Shown piece by piece: positions 42,032-50,615 of a DNA stretch of 64,000 nt (the first letter of the stretch is position 1; each line of letters starts with the position of its first letter). The notes beneath the pieces were generated by a model that saw only the letters and a program-made list of their open reading frames with translations, did no database searches and was not told the DNA's origin. Location: the NCBI GenBank assembly GCA_036275365.1, contig DASUDX010000063.1, positions 1 to 64,000 of the forward strand. Direction: 5' to 3'. The stretch is from DASUDX01 sp036275365 (GTDB taxonomy: Bacteria > Pseudomonadota > Gammaproteobacteria > Nevskiales > Nevskiaceae). The translations under genes and the position numbers were made by a program.

Positions 42032-43468
42032 CTAGGGTCTGGCGCGGGCGCGCTCGATCAGCGCGGTGGTGGAATGGCCCGGGTGGAAGTCGAGCACCCG
42101 CACCTCGCCGCCGGCCGCCCGCACCGCCTCGCCACCGGCGATCTGCGCCACCGTGTAATCGCCGCCCTTGACCAGCACATCCGGCAGCACCGCGGCGATC
42201 AGGCGCGCCGGCGTGTCCTCGGCAAATGCCACCACCGCGTCCACGCAGGCCAGCCCCGCCAGCAGCTCGGCGCGCGCGGCCAGCGGGTTGAGCGGGCGCG
42301 ACTCGCCCTTGAGCCGGCGCACCGAGGCATCGTCATTGAGCGCCACCACCAGGGCATCGCCGAGCGCCCGCGCCGCCTGCAGATAGCGCAGGTGGCCGAC
42401 ATGCAGCAGGTCGAAGCAGCCATTGGTCATCACCACCCGCCGGCCGTGGTGGCGCTGGCGTTCACGCCAGCTCAGCAGCGCCGGCTCGTCCATCAGCCCG
42501 GAAGGACCCGGTTGCAGGGTGGCGGCCAGCTCCGCCGGGCTGACCGTGGCCGTACCCACCTTGCCCACCACCACCCCGGCGGCGGCATTGGCCAGCCACA
42601 CCGCCTGCTCCAGCGGGCTGCCGGCAGCCAGGGCGGCGGCCAGGGTGGCGATCACCGTATCGCCGGCACCGGTGACATCGTAGACCTCGCGGGCCAGGGT
42701 CGGCAGATGCAGGGGCGGCTGCGCCTCGCGCAGCAGGCTCATGCCCTTCTCGCTGCGGGTCACCAGCAGGGCGGCCAGGCCCAGCTGGCGACGCAGGGCC
42801 TCGCCGCGGCTCACCAGTTCGGCCTCGTCGGCGCAGGCGCCGACCACCGCCTCCAGCTCCGGCACATTGGGGGTGAGCAGGGTGGCCCCGGCGTAGCGCT
42901 GGTAGTCGCTGCCCTTGGGATCGATCAGCACCGGACAGCCCCGCTGGCGCGCCGCGGCGATCAGCGCCGGCGGGTCGGCCAGCGTGCCCTTGCCGTAGTC
43001 GGAGAGCAGCAGCACATCGGCCTGCTCGAGCCCGCGGGCGGCGGCGGCCAGCAGCGCGGCCGGATCGACCACTCCCGGTGCATCCAGCCGCTGCTCGAAA
43101 TCCAGCCGCAGCACCTGGTGATGGCGGGACAGCACGCGCAGCTTGGTGATGGTCGGCGCACGCCCGGTCTCGATCAGCGACAGCGCCACGCCCGCCGCCT
43201 CCAGCCGCTGGCGCAGCTGGGCGGCCGCCTCGTCGCGACCGACCACGCCCACCAGGTGCACCTCGCAGCCGAGGGCGCGCAGGTTCAGCGCGACATTGGC
43301 CGCGCCGCCCGGGCGTGCCTCCTCGCCGCGCACCTGCACCACCGGCACCGGGGCTTCCGGCGAGATGCGCTGGGTGGGCCCGCTCCAGTAGCGGTCCAGC
43401 ATCACATCGCCCACCACCAGCACCCGGGCGCGGCGGAAATCCGGCAGCGGCGGCGCGGCGGGGTTCAC
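42032..43468 (-). CDS. hldE: Bifunctional D-glycero-beta-D-manno-heptose-7-phosphate kinase/1-phosphate adenylyltransferase
   Basis: Makes ADP-heptose precursors for the inner core of lipopolysaccharide. The 478-residue product joins a PfkB-type kinase (about 1-320; VVGDVMLDRYWSG, PGGAANVALNL, VTGAGDTVIA) and a nucleotidyltransferase (about 345-478; TNGCFDLLHVGHLRYL). The start is a GTG at 43468, 4 bp after the ilvE stop. With waaA and the heptosyltransferase nearby it indicates heptose in the LPS core. Confidence 0.96.
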   Translation of the reverse strand: MNPAAPPLPDFRRARVLVVGDVMLDRYWSGPTQRISPEAPVPVVQVRGEEARPGGAANVALNLRALGCEVHLVGVVGRDEAAAQLRQRLEAAGVALSLIETGRAPTITKLRVLSRHHQVLRLDFEQRLDAPGVVDPAALLAAAARGLEQADVLLLSDYGKGTLADPPALIAAARQRGCPVLIDPKGSDYQRYAGATLLTPNVPELEAVVGACADEAELVSRGEALRRQLGLAALLVTRSEKGMSLLREAQPPLHLPTLAREVYDVTGAGDTVIATLAAALAAGSPLEQAVWLANAAAGVVVGKVGTATVSPAELAATLQPGPSGLMDEPALLSWRERQRHHGRRVVMTNGCFDLLHVGHLRYLQAARALGDALVVALNDDASVRRLKGESRPLNPLAARAELLAGLACVDAVVAFAEDTPARLIAAVLPDVLVKGGDYTVAQIAGGEAVRAAGGEVRVLDFHPGHSTTALIERARARP

Positions 43469-43472
43469 CGGC

Positions 43473-44393
43473 TCAGACGTAGCTCAGCCACTCGGGGTAC
43501 TGCTCGCTCTGGCCCTTGACCAGGGCGAGATAGGCGCTCTGCAGCTTCTCGGTGACCGGTCCGCGGGTGCCGCTGCCGACCGGGCGGTTGTCCACCTCGC
43601 GGATCGGGGTGACCTCGGCGGCGGTGCCGGTGAAGAAGGCCTCGTCGCAGACATAGAGCTCGTCGCGGGTGATGCGCCGCTCGCGCACGGTGTAGCCGTG
43701 GTCGCGGGCCAGCTGCATCACCGTGCGGCGGGTGATGCCGTCGAGCGCACTGGTCACATCCGGGGTGCTGATCTCGCGGCCGTAGACCACGAAGATGTTC
43801 TCGGCCGAACCCTCCGCCACATAGCCCTCCGGGTCCAGCATCAGGGCCTCGTCATAGCCGTCGCGGAGCACCTCGTTGAGGGCCATCGAGGAGTTCAGAT
43901 AGTTGGCATTGGCCTTGGCCCGGCACAGGGCGGCGTTGACATAGTGGCGCGAGAAGGAGCTGGTCTTGACGCGGATGCCGCGGGCCATGTTGTCGGCGCC
44001 CAGATAGGCGCCCCAGGTCCAGGCGGCGACGATCACATGGGTCTTGAGACCGCTGGCGCGCAGGCCCATGCCTTCCGAACCGTAGAACACCATCGGCCGC
44101 AGATAGGCTTCCTTCAGCTCGTTGACCTTGAGCACCGCCAGCTGGGCGGCATTGAGCTCGTCCTCGCTGTAGGGCATGGGCATGCCGATGATCTTGGCCG
44201 AGTTGAACAGGCGGCGGGTGTGCTCCTGCAGGCGGAAGATCGCGGTGCCGCGCGGCGTGGCATAGGCCCGCACCCCTTCGAAGCAGCCGACGCCGTAGTG
44301 CAGGGTGTAGGTGAGGACATGGGTGGTGGCCTCGCGCCAGGGCACCATCTTGCCGTCGTACCAGATCCAGCCGTCGCGGTCGGACATGCTCAT
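43473..44393 (-). CDS. ilvE: Branched-chain amino acid aminotransferase
   Basis: PLP class IV transaminase for Leu, Ile and Val. The 306-residue product has WYDGKMVPWREA, the YGVGCFEGVRAY start, the PLP lysine in LCRAKANANYLNSSMALNE, EGSAENIFVV and GITRRTV, typical of IlvE. The first ATG (44393) has GAGAGAG 7 bp upstream; a second ATG two codons on is possible. A perfect -10 lies upstream. Confidence 0.96.
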   Translation of the reverse strand: MSMSDRDGWIWYDGKMVPWREATTHVLTYTLHYGVGCFEGVRAYATPRGTAIFRLQEHTRRLFNSAKIIGMPMPYSEDELNAAQLAVLKVNELKEAYLRPMVFYGSEGMGLRASGLKTHVIVAAWTWGAYLGADNMARGIRVKTSSFSRHYVNAALCRAKANANYLNSSMALNEVLRDGYDEALMLDPEGYVAEGSAENIFVVYGREISTPDVTSALDGITRRTVMQLARDHGYTVRERRITRDELYVCDEAFFTGTAAEVTPIREVDNRPVGSGTRGPVTEKLQSAYLALVKGQSEQYPEWLSYV

Positions 44394-44434
44394 GACCAAA
44401 CTCTCTCGGGGGTGTGTGAGTGCGGAAGGCCGGC

Positions 44435-44440
44435 ATTATA
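44435..44440 (-). promoter_or_regulatory. -10 element upstream of ilvE
   Basis: TATAAT on the minus strand, 42 bp before the ilvE ATG, in a GC-rich surround. The -35 region is not recognisable. ilvE and hldE are probably transcribed from it. Confidence 0.5.
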
Positions 44441-44474
44441 GGCACTGGCCCTCCGCGCACCCGGCGGCGGTGGC

Positions 44475-45395
44475 TCAGCGATACGGGTCGGGAACCCCGG
44501 GCGGGCGGGCCTTGAAGCGCCGGTGCACCCAGAAGTATTCGGGCAGCGAGCGCCGTGCCGCCGCCTCGATCACCGCATTGATGCGGGCCGCGTCGTCCGC
44601 CTCGTCGGGGCCTGGAAACGCCTCCAGCGGCGGCTGGAAGCGCACCCGGTAGCGTCCCTGCTCCAGCTCGGTGAAGAACGGCAGCACCCGCGCCCGGCCC
44701 ATCTGCGCCAGCCGCGCGGTGGCGGTGATGGTGAAGCTGGGCTGGCCGAACATGGGCAGGAACAGCCCGGTCTGGTTGCCCAGGGTCTGGTCGGGGGCGT
44801 ACCAGATCGCCCGCCCCTGGCGCAGCGCCCTCACCAGGGTCTTCAGATCCTGCTTGGGCAGCGGCGGCAGACGGGTGCGCCGCTGCCGTGAGCGGTACAT
44901 GAAGTCATCGATCAGCGGGTTGTTGACATGGCGATACATCGCGTGGAACGGCCGCTCCACCGCCAGCATGCGCGCGCCGAGCTCGAGGGTGGTGAAGTGG
45001 CCGGTGAGCAGCAGCGCGCCCTCGCCGCGCGCCTGCAGCGCATCCAGATGCGCCAGCCCCTCGACGCTGCCGAGCGCGCGGATGCGGCGGTCGCTGGCGA
45101 ACCAGGCGAAGGCGGTTTCGAACAGCCCGGCGCCGATGGCGGCGAAGTGCGCCTCCACCAGTCGCGCCCGGGCCGCCTCGTCGAGCTCGGGCAGGCACAG
45201 GGCCAGATTGACCTGCACCACCCGGCGCCGGCTGCCGGCAAGCCGGCCGAGCAGACGGCCGAGCCCGCGGCCGAAGGCGCGGGTCCAGGCCAGCGGCAGC
45301 CAGGTGCAGGCGCGCAGCAGCCCCAGGCCCAGCCAGGTGGGCCAGTAGCGGGGCAGCAGATAGGCCGCGCGGAACGGGCGCTCACGGGGCGTCAT
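44475..45395 (-). CDS. LpxL/HtrB family lipid A acyltransferase
   Basis: Adds a secondary acyl chain to lipid A precursor at the inner membrane. The 306-residue product has an N-terminal hydrophobic anchor, the catalytic HX4E motif in TGHFTTLE, the NNPLIDDFMYRSR region and WYAPDQTLG, as in LpxL/LpxM. Which acyl chain it adds cannot be told. Divergent from waaA with 35 bp between them, a fitting LPS pair. Confidence 0.92.
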   Translation of the reverse strand: MTPRERPFRAAYLLPRYWPTWLGLGLLRACTWLPLAWTRAFGRGLGRLLGRLAGSRRRVVQVNLALCLPELDEAARARLVEAHFAAIGAGLFETAFAWFASDRRIRALGSVEGLAHLDALQARGEGALLLTGHFTTLELGARMLAVERPFHAMYRHVNNPLIDDFMYRSRQRRTRLPPLPKQDLKTLVRALRQGRAIWYAPDQTLGNQTGLFLPMFGQPSFTITATARLAQMGRARVLPFFTELEQGRYRVRFQPPLEAFPGPDEADDAARINAVIEAAARRSLPEYFWVHRRFKARPPGVPDPYR

Positions 45396-45430
45396 CGCGA
45401 AATGCTAGCAGCCCGCTAAGCTGCGCCGGC

Positions 45431-46675
45431 ATGCGCCTGCTCTATCTGGTTCTCCTGCACCTGCTCGGACCCCTGCTCTGGCTGGGCCTGTGGTGGAAGG
45501 GTCGTCGCGACCCCGCCTACCGCCGGCGCGTGCCCGAGCGCTTCGGCCATGTGCCGGCGATCCCCGGCGGGGTGGCGGTGTGGGTGCACGCGGTGAGCGT
45601 GGGCGAGGTGCTGGCCGCCCTGCCGCTGATCCGCGCCCTGGTGGCGCGCCACGGCGAGGGGCAGGTCTATGTCACCACCGGCACCCCGACCGGCAGCGAG
45701 CGGGTGCTCGCCGCCCTCGGGGCGCGCGTGCACCACAGCTACGCCCCCTACGATCTGCCGCACGCGCTGCGCCGCTTTCTCGACCGGGTGCGGCCGGCGC
45801 GCGTGCTGGTGATGGAAACCGAGCTCTGGCCCTGTCTGTTCCGCGAGCTGGCGCGGCGCGGCATTCCGCTGATGATCGGCAATGCCCGGCTGTCCCCGCG
45901 CTCGATGGGCCGCTACCGGCGGATCGCCGGCTTCACCGCCAGCGTCACCGCTGACATCACCCGGGTGGCGGCCCAGAGCGAGGCGGACGGGGCGCGCTTC
46001 CGCGCCCTCGGCGCGCCCCGGGTGGCGGTGCTCGGCAATCTCAAGTTCGACGCCGAACCCGATCCCGCCCAGGTGGCCGCCGGCCGCGCCCTGCGGGCCC
46101 GCTGGGGGCAGGCGCCGGTGTGGATCGCCGCCAGCACCCACGAAGGCGAGGAGCGCGCCGCCCTGCTCGCCCACCAGCGTCTGCGCCAGCGCCATGCCGG
46201 GGCCGTGCTGGTGCTGGTGCCGCGGCATCCGCCGCGCTTTGCCGCGGTGGCGGCCCAGCTCGATGCCAGCGGTCTGTCCTGGGCGGCGCGCAGCGCCGGC
46301 TGGCCGGCGGCACCGCCGGCGGTGCTGCTCGGCGACAGCATGGGCGAGATGGCCCACTACCTGGCCCTGGCGGATCTCGCCTTCGTCGGCGGCTCGCTGG
46401 TGCCGGTGGGCGGCCACAATGTGCTGGAGCCGGCGGCGCTGGGCCTGCCGGTGCTGTTCGGCCCGCACATGCACAACTTCCTGCCGGCGCAGTCGATTCT
46501 GCTGGGCGCGGGCGCTGCCCAGACCGTGGCCGATGCCGAGGCCCTGGCAGGCGCCGTGCAGGCCCTGTTCGACGACCCGGCGCGGCGGCGCCAGCAGGGG
46601 CTCGCGGCCGCCGCGGCGCTGGCGCCGCATCGTGGCGCCCTGCAGGCCCATCTCGAGGCCCTGGCCGCGCTCTGA
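45431..46675 (+). CDS. waaA: 3-deoxy-D-manno-octulosonic acid transferase
   Basis: Transfers Kdo from CMP-Kdo to lipid A. The 414-residue product has a membrane-anchoring N terminus, the HAVSVGEVLAALPL motif, METELWP (catalytic Glu region), the STHEGEE donor-site loop and FVGGSLVPVGGHNVLEPAALG. With a Kdo kinase encoded at 50616 it is probably monofunctional (one Kdo), as known for Haemophilus and Bordetella; this is inference. Confidence 0.95.
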   Translation: MRLLYLVLLHLLGPLLWLGLWWKGRRDPAYRRRVPERFGHVPAIPGGVAVWVHAVSVGEVLAALPLIRALVARHGEGQVYVTTGTPTGSERVLAALGARVHHSYAPYDLPHALRRFLDRVRPARVLVMETELWPCLFRELARRGIPLMIGNARLSPRSMGRYRRIAGFTASVTADITRVAAQSEADGARFRALGAPRVAVLGNLKFDAEPDPAQVAAGRALRARWGQAPVWIAASTHEGEERAALLAHQRLRQRHAGAVLVLVPRHPPRFAAVAAQLDASGLSWAARSAGWPAAPPAVLLGDSMGEMAHYLALADLAFVGGSLVPVGGHNVLEPAALGLPVLFGPHMHNFLPAQSILLGAGAAQTVADAEALAGAVQALFDDPARRRQQGLAAAAALAPHRGALQAHLEALAAL

Positions 46676-46715
46676 GCGGTCCGGGCGGGCGGTCCGGCCG
46701 GCGCCGGCAGCGGCC

Positions 46716-46721
46716 TATACT
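46716..46721 (+). promoter_or_regulatory. Possible -10 element of the heptosyltransferase gene
   Basis: TATACT lies 36 bp before the GTG start at 46758, in the 82-bp gap after waaA. No clear -35 box. Confidence 0.4.
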
Positions 46722-46757
46722 GCGGGCTGGTTCCCGACCGCCTTGCCGGCCCTGCCC

Positions 46758-47885
46758 GTGACTGCCGCTCCCCGGCTCTCTCCCGTCCCGCCGCGGCCCC
46801 GCCGGCTGCTGATCATCCGCCTCTCGGCCCTCGGCGATGTGGTGTTTGCCACCACCCTGCTCCACGGCCTGCGCAAGGCCTTTCCGGACGCCGAGATCGA
46901 CTGGCTGGTGCAGCCCGAGTTCGCCGGTCTGCTGCGCACCCAGCCGGCGATCAACACGGTGCTGAGCTGGGACCGCCGCGAGTGGAGCCGGCTGTTCCGG
47001 CAGCTGCGCTGGATCAGCCTGTGGCGCGCGGTCCGCGCCTTCCGCCGGGCGCTCCGCGCCCGTGACTACGACTGGGTGATCGACGGCCAGGGCCTGCTCA
47101 AGGCCCGGCTGCTGGCCTGGCTGGCCGGCGGCCGCTACCGGGTCGGACCGGAATCCAAGGAGCCCGGCGGCGCGCTGATGCAGGCCCTGCTGCAGCGCGA
47201 GGCGGACGACCCGCGCATGGGCCGCGAGCACCGTGGCTACCTGCGCCAGCTGCTGGGCGTGGACGGCGAGACCCCGCGCCTGCAACGGCCCGCCGGGGCC
47301 CCGGCCGCGCCGGTCGCCGCGGGCACCCTGGCCCTGGTGCCCTTCACCACCCGCCCGCAGAAGCACTGGCCGGAGGCGCACTGGGTGGAGCTGATCGGTC
47401 GCCTGCACCGCGCCGGGCATCCGCTGATGCTGCTCGGTGGGCCGGCCGACCGCGCCGCCGCCGATCGCATCCTCGCCGCGCTGCCGGCGGGCATCGCGGT
47501 CGATGACCGGGTCGGTCGCACCGGGATCGCGGAGGCGGTGCAATGCATCGCCGACAGCCGCGCGGTGATCGGCATGGACACTGGCCTGACCCATATCGCG
47601 GTGGCCTGCGACCGGCCGACGGTGGCGATCTTCGGCTCCACCCTGCCCTACCGCAGCGGCGGACGCGCACCGCTGGCGGTGGAATGGCTGGGCCTGCCCT
47701 GCTCGCCCTGCAAGCGCCGGCCCACCTGCGGCGGTGCTTATCCCTGTCTGGTCGAACTCGGTCCGGCCCGCATCGAGGCCACGCTCAACCGCCTGCTGGC
47801 CGAGCCGCCAGCTGCTGGAAGTGCCGGCGCAGCCGCTGAGCGTGCGCGTCCACCGGATGGCGATGATCGGCCTGCAGCACCATGA
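46758..47885 (+). CDS. GT9 family heptosyltransferase (WaaC-like)
   Basis: Transfers heptose from ADP-heptose to the LPS core. The 375-residue product has the GT9 start LLIIRLSALGDVVFATTLLHGLRKAFPD with the catalytic aspartate, the middle segment YDWVIDGQGLLKARLL and the donor-site region GMDTGLTHIAVACDRPTVAIFGST. The GLLKAR segment is more like heptosyltransferase I (WaaC). The start is a GTG; no strong ribosome site. Its last 101 bp overlap the convergent DUF6492-like gene, which suggests a lengthened Ala/Arg-rich tail. Confidence 0.9.
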   Translation: MTAAPRLSPVPPRPRRLLIIRLSALGDVVFATTLLHGLRKAFPDAEIDWLVQPEFAGLLRTQPAINTVLSWDRREWSRLFRQLRWISLWRAVRAFRRALRARDYDWVIDGQGLLKARLLAWLAGGRYRVGPESKEPGGALMQALLQREADDPRMGREHRGYLRQLLGVDGETPRLQRPAGAPAAPVAAGTLALVPFTTRPQKHWPEAHWVELIGRLHRAGHPLMLLGGPADRAAADRILAALPAGIAVDDRVGRTGIAEAVQCIADSRAVIGMDTGLTHIAVACDRPTVAIFGSTLPYRSGGRAPLAVEWLGLPCSPCKRRPTCGGAYPCLVELGPARIEATLNRLLAEPPAAGSAGAAAERARPPDGDDRPAAP

Positions 47886-48708
47886 AGCGGCAGTCGGCAC
47901 TGGCAAAGCTCTGGTCGATCAGCTGATCGACGCGGGCGCGGTCCTCGGCGGTGAACACCCAGCGGGTGTGGGCATTGGCCGGGGCCTCGAAGCAGCCCTG
48001 CAGCTGGCCGACCTCGCGCACGAACCGGCCGTAGACGGTGAACTCGGAGAAGTCACCCGCGCGCTGCGCCAGCAGCGTCTGCCACCAGGGCGCGTCATGG
48101 CGGCGCTCCAGATGGGCGATCAGGGCCCGCACCCGCTCGCCGCTGAAGGAGAACGGGTGGGCGAGATATTCCCAGGTCGGCTGGCTGCGCTCGGGCAGTC
48201 CGAGCAGACGGCCGGCGGCGGCGATCCAGTGCGGCTGCAGGGTGTCCTCGCGGATCTGGGTCTGCAGGGCGATGCGGCCATCGCGCACATAGGCCGAGCC
48301 CTCCCAGGGCGCGCAGGCGATCACATCGGAGTCGAGGGTCAGGGTCAGCTCGGCGTCGGCGCGGGCGGCCAGCTGCAGCTTGACGATCTGCTGCACCGAC
48401 CAGCCTTCGTAGCTGGCATCGGCACACCAGCCGCTGCGCTTGTTCAGGCTGCGGCGCAGCTTGCGCAGCCACTTGGGGCGGGCATGGACGCGCTGGCGGA
48501 GGCGGTCGACCGGTCCTGGCAGCACCTCGGCCGAGGCCAGCAGCTCGACCCGCTCGTCGAAGCCGGCGCGCTGGAACAGCGGCAGATCCTCGGTCTGCAC
48601 CACCGCCAGATGCGGCAGCGGACAGCCGGCGGCGAGCAGGGATTCGCGCAGCAGGCGGAAGCGCTGCAGGTCCGGCGCATAGGTCGGGGTGAGCAGGCGC
48701 ATGGTCAT
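47785..48708 (-). CDS. DUF6492-like predicted glycosyltransferase
   Basis: The 307-residue product starts RLLTPTYAPDLQRFRLLRESL and contains GWSVQQIVKLQLAARADAELTLTLDSDVI split around residues 120-150. The DSDV motif would be the metal-binding DxD-like site of a GT-A fold. Overall this resembles DUF6492, a family of predicted sugar transferases. Substrate unknown. Two ATGs lie two codons apart at 48708 and 48702. It is surrounded by LPS glycosyltransferases and overlaps the end of the GT9 gene tail to tail. Confidence 0.6.
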   Translation of the reverse strand: MTMRLLTPTYAPDLQRFRLLRESLLAAGCPLPHLAVVQTEDLPLFQRAGFDERVELLASAEVLPGPVDRLRQRVHARPKWLRKLRRSLNKRSGWCADASYEGWSVQQIVKLQLAARADAELTLTLDSDVIACAPWEGSAYVRDGRIALQTQIREDTLQPHWIAAAGRLLGLPERSQPTWEYLAHPFSFSGERVRALIAHLERRHDAPWWQTLLAQRAGDFSEFTVYGRFVREVGQLQGCFEAPANAHTRWVFTAEDRARVDQLIDQSFASADCRFMVLQADHRHPVDAHAQRLRRHFQQLAARPAGG

Positions 48709-48800
48709 GGCGAGGCGGCGAGCGGGGAACCCATAATCGCGATCGTATGACAGCGGCCGCTGCCGGCACCGCGGCCGGCCGGGCACCACCAGGGGAGAGC

Positions 48801-49730
48801 ATGACCGCGCTGCCGAGCGTCACCGTCGTGATGGCGACCTACAACTACCGCGACTTCCTCGCCGAGTCGCTGGATTCGGTGTTCGCCCAGCGCCACGCCC
48901 CGCAGCAGCTGATCGTGGTGGACGACGGCTCCACCGACGGCAGCGGCGACTGGCTGCGCCAGCACCACGGCGCACGGCCGGGGCTGGAGCTGATCGTGCG
49001 CGAGAACCGCGGCCAGCTCGCCAGCTTCGTCGAGGCCAGCGCCCGCGCGCGCGGCGAGGTGATCGCCTATCTCGACGCCGACGATGTCTGGGAGCCGGAC
49101 TATCTGGCGCGCATCGGCGAGATCTATGCCCAGCGGCCGGAGATCGGCTGCGTCTACACCAATCTGCGCTACTTCGGTGAGCGCGAGGGGCTCTACACCC
49201 GCGATCGCCGCTCGCGCGATCTCGGCCTGTCGATCCTGCTCGGCGCCTACGAGCCGGCCTGGCAGGCCACCGCCACCTCGGGCATGTCGCTGCGCCGCGG
49301 GCTGGCGCAGGCGGTGCTGGACATCCCGCCGGCCCTGCAGCCGCTCGGCCGCACCCGCGCCGACGACTGGCTCAACGCCGGCGCCGACATCCTCGGCGGG
49401 CGCAAGTACTTCCTCGCCGAGCCGCTGGCGCGCTATCGCGCCCACGGCCGCAATGTCTATCTGGACCGCGCCCGCGATGCGATCCGCGATACCCAGCACT
49501 GGATCACCGTGGAGAAGATGCTGAGCTTCTACCGCCACCGCGCCGGCCTGCCGGTGGAGGCCGAGGCGCGCCTGCGCGGACGCGCCAAGCACGAGTTCCG
49601 CACCAAGCGCGATCCGAGCTTCGCGATGCTCCGCGACTACTCGCGCCTGCTCGGCCGCTCGGAGCTGTCGTGGTCCCGCCGCCTCGAGCATCGCCTGGCG
49701 ATGTGGCGGCACTACCTGCGGCAGCGCTAG
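48801..49730 (+). CDS. GT2 family glycosyltransferase (paralogue 1)
   Basis: The 309-residue product opens with the GT-A fold VTVVMATYNYRDFLAESLDSVFAQ and has VVDDGSTDGS, the ARGEVIAYLDADD metal site and a TNLRYFGEREGL segment shared with the gene at 53736. AGGGGAG precedes the ATG at 48801; an in-frame ATG 18 codons upstream gives only a low-complexity extension. Likely adds a sugar to LPS core or another surface glycan. No membrane segment. Stops overlap the next convergent gene by 4 bp. Confidence 0.85.
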   Translation: MTALPSVTVVMATYNYRDFLAESLDSVFAQRHAPQQLIVVDDGSTDGSGDWLRQHHGARPGLELIVRENRGQLASFVEASARARGEVIAYLDADDVWEPDYLARIGEIYAQRPEIGCVYTNLRYFGEREGLYTRDRRSRDLGLSILLGAYEPAWQATATSGMSLRRGLAQAVLDIPPALQPLGRTRADDWLNAGADILGGRKYFLAEPLARYRAHGRNVYLDRARDAIRDTQHWITVEKMLSFYRHRAGLPVEAEARLRGRAKHEFRTKRDPSFAMLRDYSRLLGRSELSWSRRLEHRLAMWRHYLRQR

Positions 49731-50602
49731 CCGCGGCTCTCCCGCTCGCGGCGGCGCTGGCGCAGCTGCGGGGCAAAGCGTGGATCCACCGGCGCCTGCG
49801 AGGCCTGCAGGGTCCAGAGTGCGGCGTACTTGTGGTAGGCGTACTGGCTGAGCACCACGGCGAGCAGGAAGCCGCGGCCGCCATCCAGCACCAGGCCGCG
49901 CGCGAGGTACTGCACCAGGAATTCCCAGAGGAAGCGCAGCACCGGGGTGATCACCGTGGTGCGCTTGCCGCGGGCGTACTTCTCCTGGGCCAGCAGCCAG
50001 GCGTACTGGGTGTGCTTGTCGACCAGATGGCGGTAGTCGCGGTAGCTGTCGTGGTCGAGCCGGCCGCGCAGATGACCGACCGGGCCCGGTGGAAACTTCA
50101 GGGTCTCGTGCACCTGCACCGGCGGGAACTCGGCGCCCTCGCGCCTGAACAGCTTGGCCTGCGGGCTGGCGTAGCGCCCGCCCCAGCGCAGGCGCTGGCC
50201 GAAGAAGATCGGCCCCCAGGGCATCCGGTAGACCGCACAGGGCACGGTCTCCTTGGCGAGCTCCGCGGTGATCTCGGCGCGCAGCTCCGGGGTCACCCGC
50301 TCGTCGGCATCGATGGTCAGCACATAGTCGCCACGGGCGGCCTCCAGCGAGCGCTGCCGCTGCGGGCCATAGCCCGGCCAGTCGGTCTGCCAGATGCGGT
50401 CGGTATAGCGGCGCACGATCTCCAGGGTGCCGTCGCTGGAGCCGGAGTCGAAGACGATGATCTCGTCCGCCCAGTCCCTGACCGACTCGAGGCAGGCCTC
50501 GATGCGGTCCGCCTCGTTCTTGCAGATCATGCAGACCGACAGCGTGTGGCGCCGCGGCGCACGCGGCGTGAGCGGGGGAAGAGCGGACACGGCGGACTCC
50601 AC
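49727..50602 (-). CDS. GT2 family glycosyltransferase (WaaE/KdtX-like)
   Basis: The 291-residue product has LSVCMICKNEADRIEACLESVRDWADEIIVFDSGSSDGT split over residues 21-60 and the metal site LTIDADERVTPEL, as in WaaE/KdtX-type LPS core glucosyltransferases. A C-terminal hydrophobic stretch (GGRGFLLAVVLSQYAYHKYAAL) fits membrane association in this subfamily. The start is a GTG at 50602. It is 13 bp after the Kdo kinase-like gene and in the same direction. Confidence 0.85.
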   Translation of the reverse strand: MESAVSALPPLTPRAPRRHTLSVCMICKNEADRIEACLESVRDWADEIIVFDSGSSDGTLEIVRRYTDRIWQTDWPGYGPQRQRSLEAARGDYVLTIDADERVTPELRAEITAELAKETVPCAVYRMPWGPIFFGQRLRWGGRYASPQAKLFRREGAEFPPVQVHETLKFPPGPVGHLRGRLDHDSYRDYRHLVDKHTQYAWLLAQEKYARGKRTTVITPVLRFLWEFLVQYLARGLVLDGGRGFLLAVVLSQYAYHKYAALWTLQASQAPVDPRFAPQLRQRRRERESRG

Positions 50603-50615
50603 GAACGAGCGGACC

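Noticed and set aside
37906..42171. A 1421-codon open frame on the plus strand opposite tadA, guaA and guaB
   Set aside because: Low-complexity shadow translation (His/Gln/Arg/Gly-rich) opposite three certain housekeeping genes.
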